A DNA stretch of 64,000 bases. Origin: Hyperoplus lanceolatus (lineage: Eukaryota > Chordata > Actinopteri > Uranoscopiformes > Ammodytidae). The stretch covers positions 19,081,501 to 19,145,500 of the forward strand of contig CM049414.1 of assembly GCA_026929865.2 (NCBI GenBank), read 5' to 3'. A program made the position numbers and the translations under genes. The notes beneath the pieces were generated by a model. The model did not search any database and was not told the DNA's origin. It worked only from the letters and a program-made list of their open reading frames with translations. This document shows positions 37,358 to 49,646 of this stretch, in pieces (position 1 is the first letter of the stretch; each line of letters opens with the position of its first letter).

Positions 37358-39264
37358 GTAAATCTTTATCCAACTTCCAGAATGTTTTTTATTTAATTTT
37401 TTTTCTGTCATTCCATCGGCTTGTTCCCCTTTCAACCTCTGAGAATGAATAACCACCCCTTAAACCCTCGATAAAACAAGTAAAACAAAACGCCCACTTT
37501 CTTTTTTCTTTCCCCGTTTTTTTGTCATTGACATCTTTTAGACATTTTGTTGAATCATGCTGTCCAGTTAAAGGGACTCCGAAACTTTTCTTTCAGCGCA
37601 TCAATCAGATTTGAAGTATCAAGTACTTTTTTTTTCTGCCCAATTTACTAGGAAAAGGCATTATCTATGCTGCAACAGTCGGCTGATTGTGTTTTGAGAG
37701 GAGAATTGGCTCCCTTGACTCAAATCCTGTGCAATGTTTGAGAACAAACTAATCAGTGGGCATACACCCCGCCTGACAACTTCCCAAACAGCAGGTGCTT
37801 TTCCCTGCTGCAATTCATCTGATTGTGGTTACTACACACCTCACACACGATCAAATCCTCACTTGTACGGTGATGGAGAGCTAATTGGAACCTTTTTTGA
37901 CGGTGAGCCTGCCGTGGTGCTCCGTGTTCCCTGATGGAGCTGTGTGTTGTTTGTTGTCACAGAGATTATCAGCACCTTGTTTATGTTTAAAACATTTGCA
38001 GGGGGGATTGAAAAATAGTCTGCTCCCCTCTCTGTTTTTTTTTTGTTGGTGCTTCTAAAATGTTTCCCTCAAGATAATATCATTTTAAACTGCATTTAAA
38101 GTTCATTTGCACATGAACATCTTAACCTGCTTTATAAAGTCCCTTTAACAGCCGCTTAAAAAAAAACGTTGGATCTGAAATAAGCCATTACTGCCGCATG
38201 CATGACTCCACACGTGCTATTTCATTTTTCGCTTCTGTGATATGAATGTCCTATCCCTGTCATTCCATACCTGATGTGCTATGTATTATAATTGTGCAAA
38301 TGATTACGAATTTAACGCCGCTGTGGGAATGTAAATGGAACAAATTAGATTTTTAAATTATGATTCCTGTATTGTGAAAGTTATGTGGTGTATTTTCATT
38401 TCATAATTAATGCATGAGCACTGCTGTCTTGACAGTGATAGTTAGACTCCGACTAATGGAATTCACATTGACATGTAGTGAGTGTGTATTGCTCGTACTT
38501 TATCATAATATGCCAAAGCCTGTATACATATTTATTAATCATTTTACGGCATGAGTCTTCTTGTTTTGTCCAGAGAATACAGTATAAAGAGCGCCTGTGG
38601 AACGTGTTCCAGTTCCTTTCCCAATATTTATTTTTTAACCTGCATGTGTTCGCTCCTCTTGCGATAATGCTGCTATAGCTGCAAAGTGTCTGTTGTTTGC
38701 AGCAGTCTCCCTTCAGGGCTGCTTTTTCTTTTTATATAAAAGGGAAACACGCCTTCCCACTGTAGATAACAGAGAATATAGCAGCAGTCTTTAATGAACA
38801 TAAAGGTGTGGTTGTTGAGAACTGATAATGTACTTCCTTTTTCTCAATGTAAAAGCATGATGCTTCACCATTACTTTGTCCATTTCAGCTCAATCCACAC
38901 TCACTTAATTAAGCAGTAAATCAATAGTGTTAACAGACTAAGTTAGTCTTTGTTAAAGTTTTCCGTTAATGCATTAATCGCACAGTGAGGAGTGCAGTTA
39001 CTCTTAAAGGTGGATTCAACGATTCTAGAGAACGCATGTTGGCAAAATCATTTTTGTATAAGTGACCTGCGTAGCTAGCAACATGTCTATTTACAATTTT
39101 TTTACAAAAACTAATTTTGACAACAAGCATTCTCCAGAATCGCTGAGTCGCGTTTAAAGGCCATGCATGTCAAACTTAGACCTTATATTTGATAAGCTTT
39201 ATGATCTATCCATCACAAATGTATTCACACTCCTCTGCCCTTCCTCCCTCCCTCCTCGCGCCAG
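37358..39264 (+). other. nrxn3: nrxn3 intron between the SS4 cassette and the following exon (1.9 kb)
   Basis: This is the shortest intron in the window. It begins gtaaat and ends cgccag. Much of it looks like unrepeated sequence with T-rich tracts (37620-37640, 38030-38045). A palindromic MITE occupies 39003-39158, leaving about 106 bases before the downstream exon. No coding sequence was recognised. Confidence 0.88.
39003..39158. mobile_element. Palindromic MITE between SS4 and the next exon
   Basis: The left arm (CTTAAAGGTGGATTCAACGA onward) and right arm (ending GAGTCGCGTTTAA) are imperfect inverted repeats of about 50 bases that share GATTCT(A/G)GAGAA and the (G/T)TTG(G/T)CAAAAT(C/T)A core. 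The ends begin and finish with TTAA, a piggyBac-type target, but this may be coincidence. The family resembles a short palindromic repeat common in teleost genomes. A possible single-arm relative lies near 22251. Confidence 0.7.
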
Positions 39265-39575
39265 GCCGGCAACTGACAATCTTCAACACCCAGGCCACTA
39301 TCTCCATCGGCGGAAACGACCGTAAGCGGCCCTACCAGGGCCAGCTTTCCGGCCTCTACTACAATGGCCTCAAAGTGCTGAACATGGCCGCCGAGGGCCA
39401 CGTCAACATCAAGGTGAACGGCAGCGTGCGGCTGGTGGGCGACGTGCCGGTCAGCAAGGGCGGGGCGCGCACCACCACCTCAGTGCCACCCGAGATGTCC
39501 ACCACCTTTATAGAGACCACAACCACACTCTCTACAACCACCACGCGCAAACAACGCTCACCACCCACTATTCAG
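39265..39575 (+). CDS. nrxn3: Neurexin-3 exon: end of LNS6 and Thr-rich stalk
   Basis: This 311-nt exon finishes the SS4 Gly codon and encodes 103 codons, ending in phase 0 (PPTIQ then gtaagt). The acceptor follows a C/T-rich tract ending in cgccag. It encodes RQLTIFN, whose Ile and Asn match the last two Ca2+ ligands of LNS6 (I236 and N238 in neurexin-1-beta). It continues with the closing beta-strands ([19 protein letters not shown]), an NGS sequon, and then a stalk rich in Thr and Ser ([23 protein letters not shown]) likely to carry O-glycans. The segment before PPEM holds KGGAR, a basic stretch not in the mammalian NRXN3 sequence I recall. The coding part is strikingly GC-rich at third positions compared with the SS4 cassette 1.9 kb upstream. 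PPEMSTT..ETTTT and the TRK motif fit NRXN3. Confidence 0.96.
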
Positions 39576-39807
39576 GTAAGTCCCAAGGCTGATGGGAGAC
39601 GTGGGAAGGATGTGTATGGTATATGCTTGTGAATCATATAGCTAACTCAGTGTATGCTAACCTTTTGCGCACGTCTCTGCAAGATAACAGAAAACCTCTA
39701 AAGTAAACTAATGAACACATTATAGCCCATTTGTTTGATCGGAACAAGTGAATATTCGTTTTAACTTCAAAGTGTCTGTACTGATTAAACAAACCTGTAG
39801 AGGTGAT

Positions 39808-39912
39808 CTCATGCTAAGCTAAATTAATTGTCTGCTAACTTCAGCTTCATATTTACCATACAGACGGGATTGTGTTTCAATCTCTTTGTAACTTTAGACA
39901 AGAAATTGAATA
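39808..39912. repeat. Degenerate dispersed teleost repeat (GCTTCATATTTACC type)
   Basis: CATGCTAAGCTAA, CAGCTTCATATTTACCATAC and AGACGG follow the order of a high-copy fish repeat. It lies 230 bases after the stalk exon. Confidence 0.6.
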
Positions 39913-42900
39913 CATGTATCTTGCAAAAAAGGCAAGCCATTAGTGTAGTGGGGCATTCAATAGCATGTTTTCTTGTAGGACTCTTCCAGGTTGGGTGGAC
40001 GTAAACCTGTATCTGTGGGCTACGTTTTGTTTTCTCGACAATCAGATTTAAAAAAAAAAAGTGATATGTCCAAAAGACAAAAGTCCTCCTGGGAATCTCA
40101 CTGTTTTATGTCACTTGTTTGTGACTGTTTTCTTGTTGGTGGATTTCTAGCGAGTCTGATACTTTCCCTGATGGATCAGTCAAGGCCAAGATACTGTATT
40201 TCTCATTCCATTGAGGATTGAAGTGACCGCTGGTATTTGAGGTGTGCAAAGCCGGTCTTGCAACTGCTCCCTTTCTTTACATTTCTCTCTCTTTCTCTGT
40301 CTTTTTTTTATCTCTGTCTTGTCACTCGTCCAATCCGGCCTAACATAGGCCTTTTCCTTCAATACATCCAGAGTCCAAGGCAATAAATGTCACCACCGTG
40401 CCACACCGAGCAGTCCTTCTGGGACAAATTTGACCATTTGGTGCTCATATTAAAGCAATAACTCTCCCTCAGGGGTGAGACAGGGTTTGGGGGACGACAG
40501 ACAGGATCCATTTTTTTTCAGCCTCATCAACTCAAGCTGTTGTGCAGCAATGACAACCCCTTCATGTCAGTGTTGACACTTGTATGTCTCCATCAGTGCA
40601 AGAATCAGAGCTGTTAAAGGAGGCACCACATACCCTGCGACTATAGGGCAAAACTGACAAATAAAGACCCATTGTAGGGCCTTCAAAAGCAGGATTTGAA
40701 AGTATGGATCAGTAAGCAATTCTGTCTATGTGAAGCACCAGTAATCTGTGATGATGAAACATTATACCACAGTCTTTGGCGCCATGTACAAGGTCAAATC
40801 AGCTAAGCAAAACCCTTGCATCGCTGGGAAAATGGCATTTTGTGTCATAGGCTATTAATATCAAAGGAAGTCAATACACTGTGCGTGCTATGGAAGAGCC
40901 TTTATGTGGAGCACAAAGTGAAATGAGTTTTAGTCAATACCCAGGACGCAGCCGTTAGATGCCAGATGTTACACTTTAGCGACTTCACAACAGGAGTTGA
41001 GTTTTTTTTTGCCCTAACTAACTTTTTCACTTCATTTTGGTATTCCTTCCGAGAGCATGCCACGCTCATTCTTCTTCCGTGACCTCCCGTTGGCAGCATC
41101 TGTTGTGAATCACACCGCTCTGTCGCAGACATTTCATTTGCCAACGCCTTTTAATTCAGCTGTTCCCTAGTCGGCCGTCAAATACAGTGGTATGAGAGGT
41201 AAGGACGGAGCCTGTACCCGTTTGGCAGATTTCTCCACCCCTCAGGGTAGTATAGGGGAGGTGAGGGACTTGAGCTATCATTAGTGATGTACTGCTGTGC
41301 TGAAAGAGAGCTATAGGTATTCGACACAGTGCCGGAATCCAGCTTGTGTGCAGCAGTTTGAGGAGTAAGGTGTGTGTGTCTGTGTGAACGCGTGGATTAA
41401 AAAGTATTTGTTCGTTTTGGTACCTTCTTTGCACATCTATTTTGGGGCCCTTCCAGCAGCAGTAGCGGTTTCCTCTTCAGAGGTGAGAAGTGACGTATGG
41501 ATACCTTAAGATTGACTGAATGAGGGACGAGGCGGGAAGGGGAGACAACCAAGCTCGAGCTTGATTAATGATAGCCCCACAGGGACGTATCCACAGGAAA
41601 GATACAATACATTTGCTCTTACTCTCTGTCTCTCTCTTAATGTGTTACGTGGCCACTCTGGAGTTCAGGTGATCCCCTTGGAAGACACAAGTTTATGTTA
41701 TTCAGATTTGACATCTGCTCAACCCAAAGAGCAGGCAAAGTATGTTGATAAGCAGTGTTTATTCTTTAGCCATTATACATAGTGTATGTATTTCATAAGG
41801 CAACAGTTTTTGACACGTCATAGCCTAAGCCGTTCCATCTTGAATAGTGAGACCTGTGAATGGCTCATCCTTAAGATCACTCCAACCGCCCACCACCCAC
41901 AATCATTCTCTAAAGCGTGAATATCTTCTGTAGATTCAAACCGAGTCATCATTCTGCATGTCATCCGTTTAGCAGTGGGAGCTTCTTTTTGATAGCATGC
42001 GTAAAGTAGAGAGGGGTGACTAATGCTAACCATGTTAGCTTTAGCGGCATACCCTCCACTCTTACCCATGCTCTGTATACACCCATGGTGATGCATGCAG
42101 ACTGAAATGCAAATATAATGGGCTGCTCTTACTATAACTAATTTCATAGTGAACAAATTAAGTGGTTTGCGTTGAAACTAAAATGACTTAACAACTTTTG
42201 TTTAAGTTACACACCACATAATAACATTCTAGTAGTTTTCAGCGTGAAAAGCAAGTATTGAGGAGGGAAGATGATCTCCCATCAAAGGGAAATTGGTCCA
42301 ATTTTGCACATCAAAGTCTCTTTACAGGGCTTGTAGACTCCGATGTATGTGAACAACTATTGTTATACACAGTCTTTTGTGGCCCCACGCTGTGCAGAAT
42401 TTGGTAAATAATAGAAACATACTTGAGCCCCCTTGTCTCCCATTGCATATGTCAGTGAGTTGCCAACGGTTGCCTTCATGATTTTCAGATATTAACTCTT
42501 ATTGGAAGGCCTGTTTAGGGTTTTACAAGAATAGGCTTTTTTTCTGTGGCAGATCATGTTAGTGATCTCGTGACCCCTTCGATTTAGCTTCAAGGTTGTT
42601 CCCTGTTTGGGAATCAAAAATGTAAACCATTCAAGTCTTAAATGAAGGCTGGATTTGGAATAGACCTGTGTGTTTGAAATAACCCATGAAATTCACTTTA
42701 TACTTTTAAGACTTTGCTAGCAGCTGTCTAGGCCTGCTCTTCTAACCATTCTGCAACAAATCCTTGTGTGAGGATGCAAATGTTGTATCACACAAGTTCC
42801 TCATTGCAAATTACTTTCAAAAAACTATTTTGCAATCCAGGTAATAGGTGATCAAAATGTCTGTGTTACACTTACTCCAGTTGGTAACCTAGGAATTTGT

Positions 42901-43739
42901 AGATACTCCTCCTGACTAGCAATTCAAATATGATTGAACTGAATTTAGGGTCTTGAGGTGGGGGAGCTTGATAATTGGCAAGACAAGGACTTCAGCTCTG
43001 CAGAATTCTGGTTGAACGATAGAACGTTTATGCTCACTAGTTTGACTTGAACGCAGTCATTTTGCGAACACTCATATATGCAACGGCTCTCTATTATGGG
43101 AGATCACTGTCTGTAGTTCTCAATTAACTGGCGCTGCAGGCCTGAGATGTTGGGGAACAATTAGGAAAGGAGGCTGCAATCTAGAGTACCGTGGGGGAAA
43201 AGAGCAGAGGGAGAGCTAGTGAAAGTGATTTGCGTGGTTTGCCGTGTTAAAGAAATTGCCCGCGTCCATCATCTTCAACTGGCCTGGTGCTCAGGAGACG
43301 GGAAAATGAGAGGTAAATTGTTTGCAGTTTAATTGGGCCCTCTATTTCTGCTGAGAAGCGGGAAATAATGTCACATCGATTCGCTTGGATACACATTGCA
43401 TGATGACAATAATTGTATGTTGAGTCAACAGTGCTTGTTATTCGGCACAGTGTGAATTCTGTACTTTGACGATAGCATGCGGCGGAGAGTTACAGAGGAA
43501 AAAGTTATGACCCAGAATCAATTCACACTGATGCTTTATTTTGCACAATAAGTTGCCATTATGCTCACTCTCGCTGTTTTCCTTGACTTGCTTCTATTTC
43601 TCCGTATATCCAAAGTACATCGAGCATGTTGCTTAACACCTGGGCATATATGATAATCAGTGATTTATCTCTACTTCAAGAGGTATGGCGGATGGAGCTG
43701 TGCAGCATGCTGTGAGTCTTCATGTTGTAGTCTGCTAGA

Positions 43740-43917
<178 letters not shown>

Positions 43918-44379
43918 GGTCATGAGCTCCCATTGTACACCTGCTGCCTGTCAGTCGTCTTTTCATTTCAGCGATTTAGTCTCTGTGATCACCATCCCTC
44001 TGAGCGGTCGCCTGGACCTGACAGTAATTGCTTAAAGGTTAAACTAGTTTGAAGGTATTCATCTGGAGGCTTTCTTTCTTCTTCCCTTCTTTTTTCTCTC
44101 TTTTTTTGTCAGTCCTTTTACTGATTTTTCTGGGTGCCCTTCCAGGCCTTGCCTCTGGTGCATTCTGGGTGATGAATGCTGGAGGATGTCAAATTACGAG
44201 AAATCAGACTGATTCAGTAGGGGACTCTACTGATATGCGTGTGTCTCTCATCAAAGGCATAGACACACACACACAACACATGCAATCTCACAGTTGGCAC
44301 AAGTCATTCAATCTTTGTCTTCACACGTCTGCATACATGCTTAACCAAATCATGCTATTGTTACTTTCATGCATTTGTG

Positions 44380-44385
44380 CACACA

Positions 44386-44461
<76 letters not shown>
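44380..44461. repeat. (CA)n microsatellite
   Basis: About 40 units with one CCC interruption, in opposite orientation to the arrays at 43742, 44877 and 45124. Confidence 0.98.
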
Positions 44462-44462
<1 letters not shown>

Positions 44463-44876
44463 GAAGGTCTGTCAGCCATGTTGCAGCCACGATCACTCAC
44501 GTTGTCAAAGAACAGAAGCACTATATCAGAGGTTTTTCAATATGTGGTGCTCATAGCCACCCCACCCCCCGTCAGAATGACAAACTCATTCCAGCAATGT
44601 CATAGATTGTATGTCTACTCTGTCGCCCAAGTGTATATGCAACATTCGGGGTTGTGACTTACGTTATGAATTTTTCATGTCGCTTGGTGTGCAACAGAAT
44701 CCGTACAATAAGCTATTTCCATTACACTGCTCTGTGGGAATGGGTTTTTTAGATGCCTGCAATTTCTTGTCTGTAGGTCATGTTTCTTTGCGCGTGCGAG
44801 CGTATGTGTGTAACGGTAGCCTGATTTGGTTGTGCATGTGTGAAGTGAAGACAAATATTAAGTGACTTGTTCAAAA

Positions 44877-44885
44877 TGTGTGTGT

Positions 44886-44981
<96 letters not shown>
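44877..44981. repeat. (TG)n microsatellite ending in GCGCGCGCGC
   Basis: About 47 TG units with one TC variant near 44889, then a CpG run. Confidence 0.98.
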
Positions 44982-44982
<1 letters not shown>

Positions 44983-45122
44983 TTGATGATCCGGGCAGTT
45001 TGTCTCCCAGTATGTGTGAACCAGCAGCTAGCTCCATGGGTTTTGAACCACAGGGATTTTGTAATGGATGTCCCCCATGCCTCACAACACAGCTTATATA
45101 GATCCTCCGGGACTGCTTGTGC

Positions 45123-45236
<114 letters not shown>

Positions 45237-48200
45237 TCGGCATCCACTGTCACGGCAGGGCATTCATTCACACACCAAGGGGCAAGCAAACAACCCACAT
45301 CAGTTCCACACACACACAAACACACACCCTGTGCTGCAGTTTGTTCCTGAGCTGTCCGGTATAGGATATCAGCACGCTCTGGGGGGGAAGGGGTGTGCTC
45401 ACCTCATGCTGTGTTACTTACTAGAATGGCTGACTGGTTATTACGCCATACACATGTCTGGCTGATGATTGACACTTGCAGCTTTTACAACAAAGTGATG
45501 TTACCTGCCTACAAACAGTGACGGCGCTCACAAATGCCAGTTCCTACTATGCAAATGATTAAATGCAATTAACTTAAACCAATCGCTTTAGCCAAAAGTG
45601 ATTTCTAATTCCACATCGTATCTGTCTTTGAGTTCAACAGAACAATTGTCGATTAAAAGGAAACATCCCAAATGTCATTCAAACGCGTATGCATCCCAAA
45701 TCCCAGATTCTCCTGCTTTCCGTACAGATATCACCTCTCCCCTAGCACACGCCATTAGACTTGCATGGATTATCAAAGTGGAACAGTCAGTATTAAATCC
45801 GTCGCCAAAACCATTTTTAAAAGTTGCAAGGCTGCTGTGAGATCGACACACTCTTGGTAGTGTTTAATTAGCTTTTTTATTTTTTTCAGCGCAACGGTTC
45901 TGGGAACAAAATATAGGATTTAAACTTCTTACGCCAGCATTTTTTCTTGAACACTTTTGAGAGTTACTTTAATGTCAGACTTGGGAAGTTACTACAGCGC
46001 TCCTCAACACATTGAGTTCTGATGTGATAGATATCACCATCATTTACACCATTTTACAATAACCATTCTAACACATACCATTTACAAAATCTCCTTATCC
46101 TTAATTTAAACAAAATAGAATATACAACGCATAAAACCGACTATAACTTTACATCCAAACCAATTGGGGGAGAAAGGGTGAATAGCAATTTAATTTCACA
46201 TCAATTTGAGTTTAATAATAAAACCCAAGATCTATACTTCTGATTGTTCTCAAATAAATAATTTCAATCGAATCGAAACAGATATAATGTAGACTGTACA
46301 GAATTTGCTTCAAGTGTTAATCCTCATTTGTAAATTTTTCTTAGCTTCTTGTCTTTGTGCCAAGCTAGCTGGCCTTAACATAGAATTATCCCGACAGAGA
46401 GATATGTAACCATAGCTTCAGTTATGCTACAGGCTCGAACTTTAGACCTGGTTACCCATTCTACAGTGGCACTAATAAATGTCTTGCACACTATGTACTG
46501 TGGATATATTAGCTGCCAAGCATATAAAATTCACTTTGAGCGTGTGAATTCATATTTGTATGTGTGGGAGAACGAGAGGCTTCACAGATCTATATATTCA
46601 TTTCTGTCTCTGTGTGCACAGAATGCACCATGCGTCTGCTATAGTCAATAGGTTGTTAATTACATATGTATGGCACAGACACAGCCTTTGATGTTCAAAA
46701 GCAATAATGTGTTCTGGTTCATTGCTCAGCCGAGCTGTTAGCAAGGCCCAGTAATGTTTCTCCACAGAGAATTGCCGCAAACTACAATGAAACCTGTTGC
46801 TCTTAACAGCAGTGATTGAAGTATAATCGTAGGGATGCATGTGTCTGTGTGCGTGCATGGTTCTTCATCCTTACTTGGGTATAAGCATGTTGAGTTAGAT
46901 ACTGTGGGAGGGCTCCGACGTTGAGTGTATTTTAAATCATTTCTCTATTGGTTAGTGATTACGTTTCAACTTTCATCTTCAGAAAAGAGACTAAATTGAA
47001 TGCTTAGTTTGGTTTGTGCTCATTAGGAACTGAACTCATATGGGACCCCTCGTCTAATTTGGGAAACGTAAAGCTGCCAGCATCAGCCATTACATAACGC
47101 CTGCATTGATTTGGTCTCACAGCCTTGAAGTCATAATAGCCTTTGACTGTGAGAAATACAGCAATATTGGATGGGATTGAAAAGGGAGATCAGAATGTAG
47201 TCCACAAGGACAGAGGGCCAGGTCCAATTTCAGCTACTTCACACTTTCTCAATAGAAAGCCAATAGCTCTCTCGATTGGACGTATCGTATTACTTATTGA
47301 TTTTATTGTTGCAATTAGTGAAGTCAACCCAGGATTATTTATAAAGCCCTTTGTCCCAAAAAAACTGTTTAGTTTCATCTAATTAACAGCCATTCACTAT
47401 GTTGAAAATGCTTAATTATAACACAGGACTACTAGAATAACATTATTCTACAAAAGTAATTCAACTCATTCCGCAAACTCAAAGTGGACACTTTAGAAGT
47501 GAACCTTGCAAACGGATTCTGAATCAGATAGTTTCGTAAATCCAACTCATAATGTGATGAAATGAATTCAAGCCTTGTTAAAAGATGTAAAACATCTATA
47601 TTCATGACTTTAGGACACGGATCTCAAGAGTGGCAATAGCATTAATGCACAATGACGACAGAGACGTTAGGAGAGATCTGTGGTAGCCACAGAGCAACAA
47701 CTATTAAACAGAAGAATGTATGGGACGAATAAATTATAAAATGGACCAAGTCTCTACTGTAAACAGGGAGTACATTTGGCAGCACTTAAAAGTACAGCGA
47801 GGAGCACAGAATCTGGCACAAGTATTGGCGTGTTACAATTCGTGCCTCTGTTAAATCAGATTGTTGCTGAGTCCTGTATTATGTTATTTTGGATATAAGC
47901 CCGGTGTGAGTAATGTAGACTTATTAAAAAAATGGCAAAAACGTAATGGTTCCCTTCTCTTTTTTTGTCAACTTTGATAGTAAACTGGGCGATGATCTTT
48001 GCATATTGATCATTGGTCGGACAAAATTAAATACAGTATGCCATGTGCATGATTTGTGTTTTGATGTGTTGTGTTTATTCCCCATTTTCAGGCCTTTTAA
48101 TGGCCAAACAATTATCAAATAATCCTTCAGATAAAGCTGAAATTAAAATAATCACGAGTTGCAGCCCACCCGAATGTCTAAATTGCAGCATAAAAACAAT

Positions 48201-48758
48201 AGATGAGACCCTGAAAAAGTCACTTATTTTTTCATCCTGCTTCATGAAACAATATTTGGTGAGAATAAGCCTGATTTACACACGTTGTCAAGGTTTAGCT
48301 GGTAGCCCTGCTTGAAATGAAACACCATTTCAGCGGTATTTAAAACAGGAATATAGATACTGTAAAAAAACAAGAGGACTGGTCTTTGCCAATGTCTTGT
48401 TATATCCTCAGTGAAATGGAGCCTCTGTCCCCCCTCCCCCCACACCACCACCACCACCACCTTTCTCCTCCATGCTCTCATCTTCTCCCTGACTTTTTCT
48501 TTAGTCACGGCTTCCATCCTAGCTCGCCACCACATCCACATGAATTTCCCTCTTCCTCTTTGAGGGGAGAACCGCAAAACGGTAACACAAACCGTAACTC
48601 ATAGCTGTAATCGCTGCTCCAATTTCACTTGGAGGATGGCACTGTCTTGCGTAGAGAGAGGCAATTTCCTTCCGTCTCTTGTCTTGCTTCCCTCACAGGC
48701 ACGTGTCTATCTTCATGTGACCGCCATGCCCCCTGGATCTCTCTTGTCTGAGCATATA

Positions 48759-49646
48759 CAGTCATATGAAAAAGTTTGGGAACTCCTCTCAGCTGGCATT
48801 ATAATTGACTCTGCTTTCACACAAAAAAGATAAAAGTGGAATGTCTTTAATTTACCAGGAACAGCTAAGTACTGGGATGTTTTCCAAACAAAGATTTTTT
48901 GAAAAGAAGTATTTGGTTGTATGAAATAAAATAAAATGTGAAAGACTGGCTGTGCAAAAATATGGAAACCCTTGTGGTCTTGCTGATTTTAATGCATGTA
49001 ACAGCACGTACAACTGAGGACTTTAAACACAAAATTGTTTGGATCATGTTGTTAAGCCTGTTTAATCATGATAAAAGGTATTTTAGGTGCCTAAATGCAA
49101 GTTCCACTTCTCTTTGACTCTCTGCAGAAGTGAGACAGAATGTGATCAACAAAACAGCTCCCAAAAGATCTAAAAAACAAAGATTATTCATTGTCATGGT
49201 TTAGGGGAAGGCTACAAGAAGCTTTCCCAAAGGTTTCAAATGTCAATTTCTACTGTAAGGAACGTTGTCAGGGAATGGAAGGACACAGGCACAGTTACAG
49301 TTAAACCCAGGTCTAGCAGACCAAGAAAAGTACAAGAGCGGCATATGCGGCGGATTGTGAGAATGGTTGCACACAACCCAAAGATCACCTCCAAAGACCT
49401 GCAAGAACATCTGGCTGCAGATTGTGTATCTGTACATGGTTCTACAATTCAGTGCAATTTGCACCAAAACATCTGTATGGCCGGGTGATGAGAAGGAAGC
49501 CCTTTCTGCGCCCACGCCACAGATACAGTTGCATGGAGTATGCAAAAGCTCATTTAGACAAGCCAGCTTCATATTGGAAGAAAATGCTTTGGACTGATGA
49601 GTCAAAAATTAAGTTATTTGGTCTTTATAAAAAGCAGATGTTTTGA
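48759..49646 (+). mobile_element. Tc1-like DNA transposon, 3'-truncated and broken
   Basis: The left terminus CAGTCATATGAAAAAGTTTG follows a TA at 48757-48758, the expected target dinucleotide, and matches a teleost Tc1-like terminal inverted repeat that I recognise. No matching right end occurs downstream, so the copy is 3'-truncated near 49646 at about 0.9 kb; full copies are usually about 1.6 kb. The conserved stretch before the transposase helix-turn-helix (gatctaaaaaacaaagatta, near 49168) is also recognisable. Confidence 0.85.
49195..49646 (+). pseudogene. Tc1-like transposase fragment, frameshifted
   Basis: The sequence reads as the N-terminal half of a Tc1/mariner transposase. A first helix-turn-helix (KLSQRFQMSISTVRNVVREW) is followed by an AT-hook-like SRPRKV and a second helix-turn-helix (RRIVRMVAHNPKITSKDLQE). 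The first frame stops at 49486-49488. Homology continues in another frame (LYGRVMRRKPFLRPRHR, then AKAHLDKPASYWKKMLWTDE), so a frameshift lies near 49470. The first catalytic Asp of the DDE triad is present in LWTDES. The reading ends at KLFGLYKKQMF, before the second Asp and the Glu, so the protein cannot be active. The element has no link to neurexin function and sits as an intronic fossil. Confidence 0.85.

Noticed and set aside
44049-44657. 202-codon open frame with a hydrophobic N-terminus
   Set aside because: Its middle is a His-Thr repeat from the CA array, and the hydrophobic start derives from a T/C-rich tract. No family resemblance.
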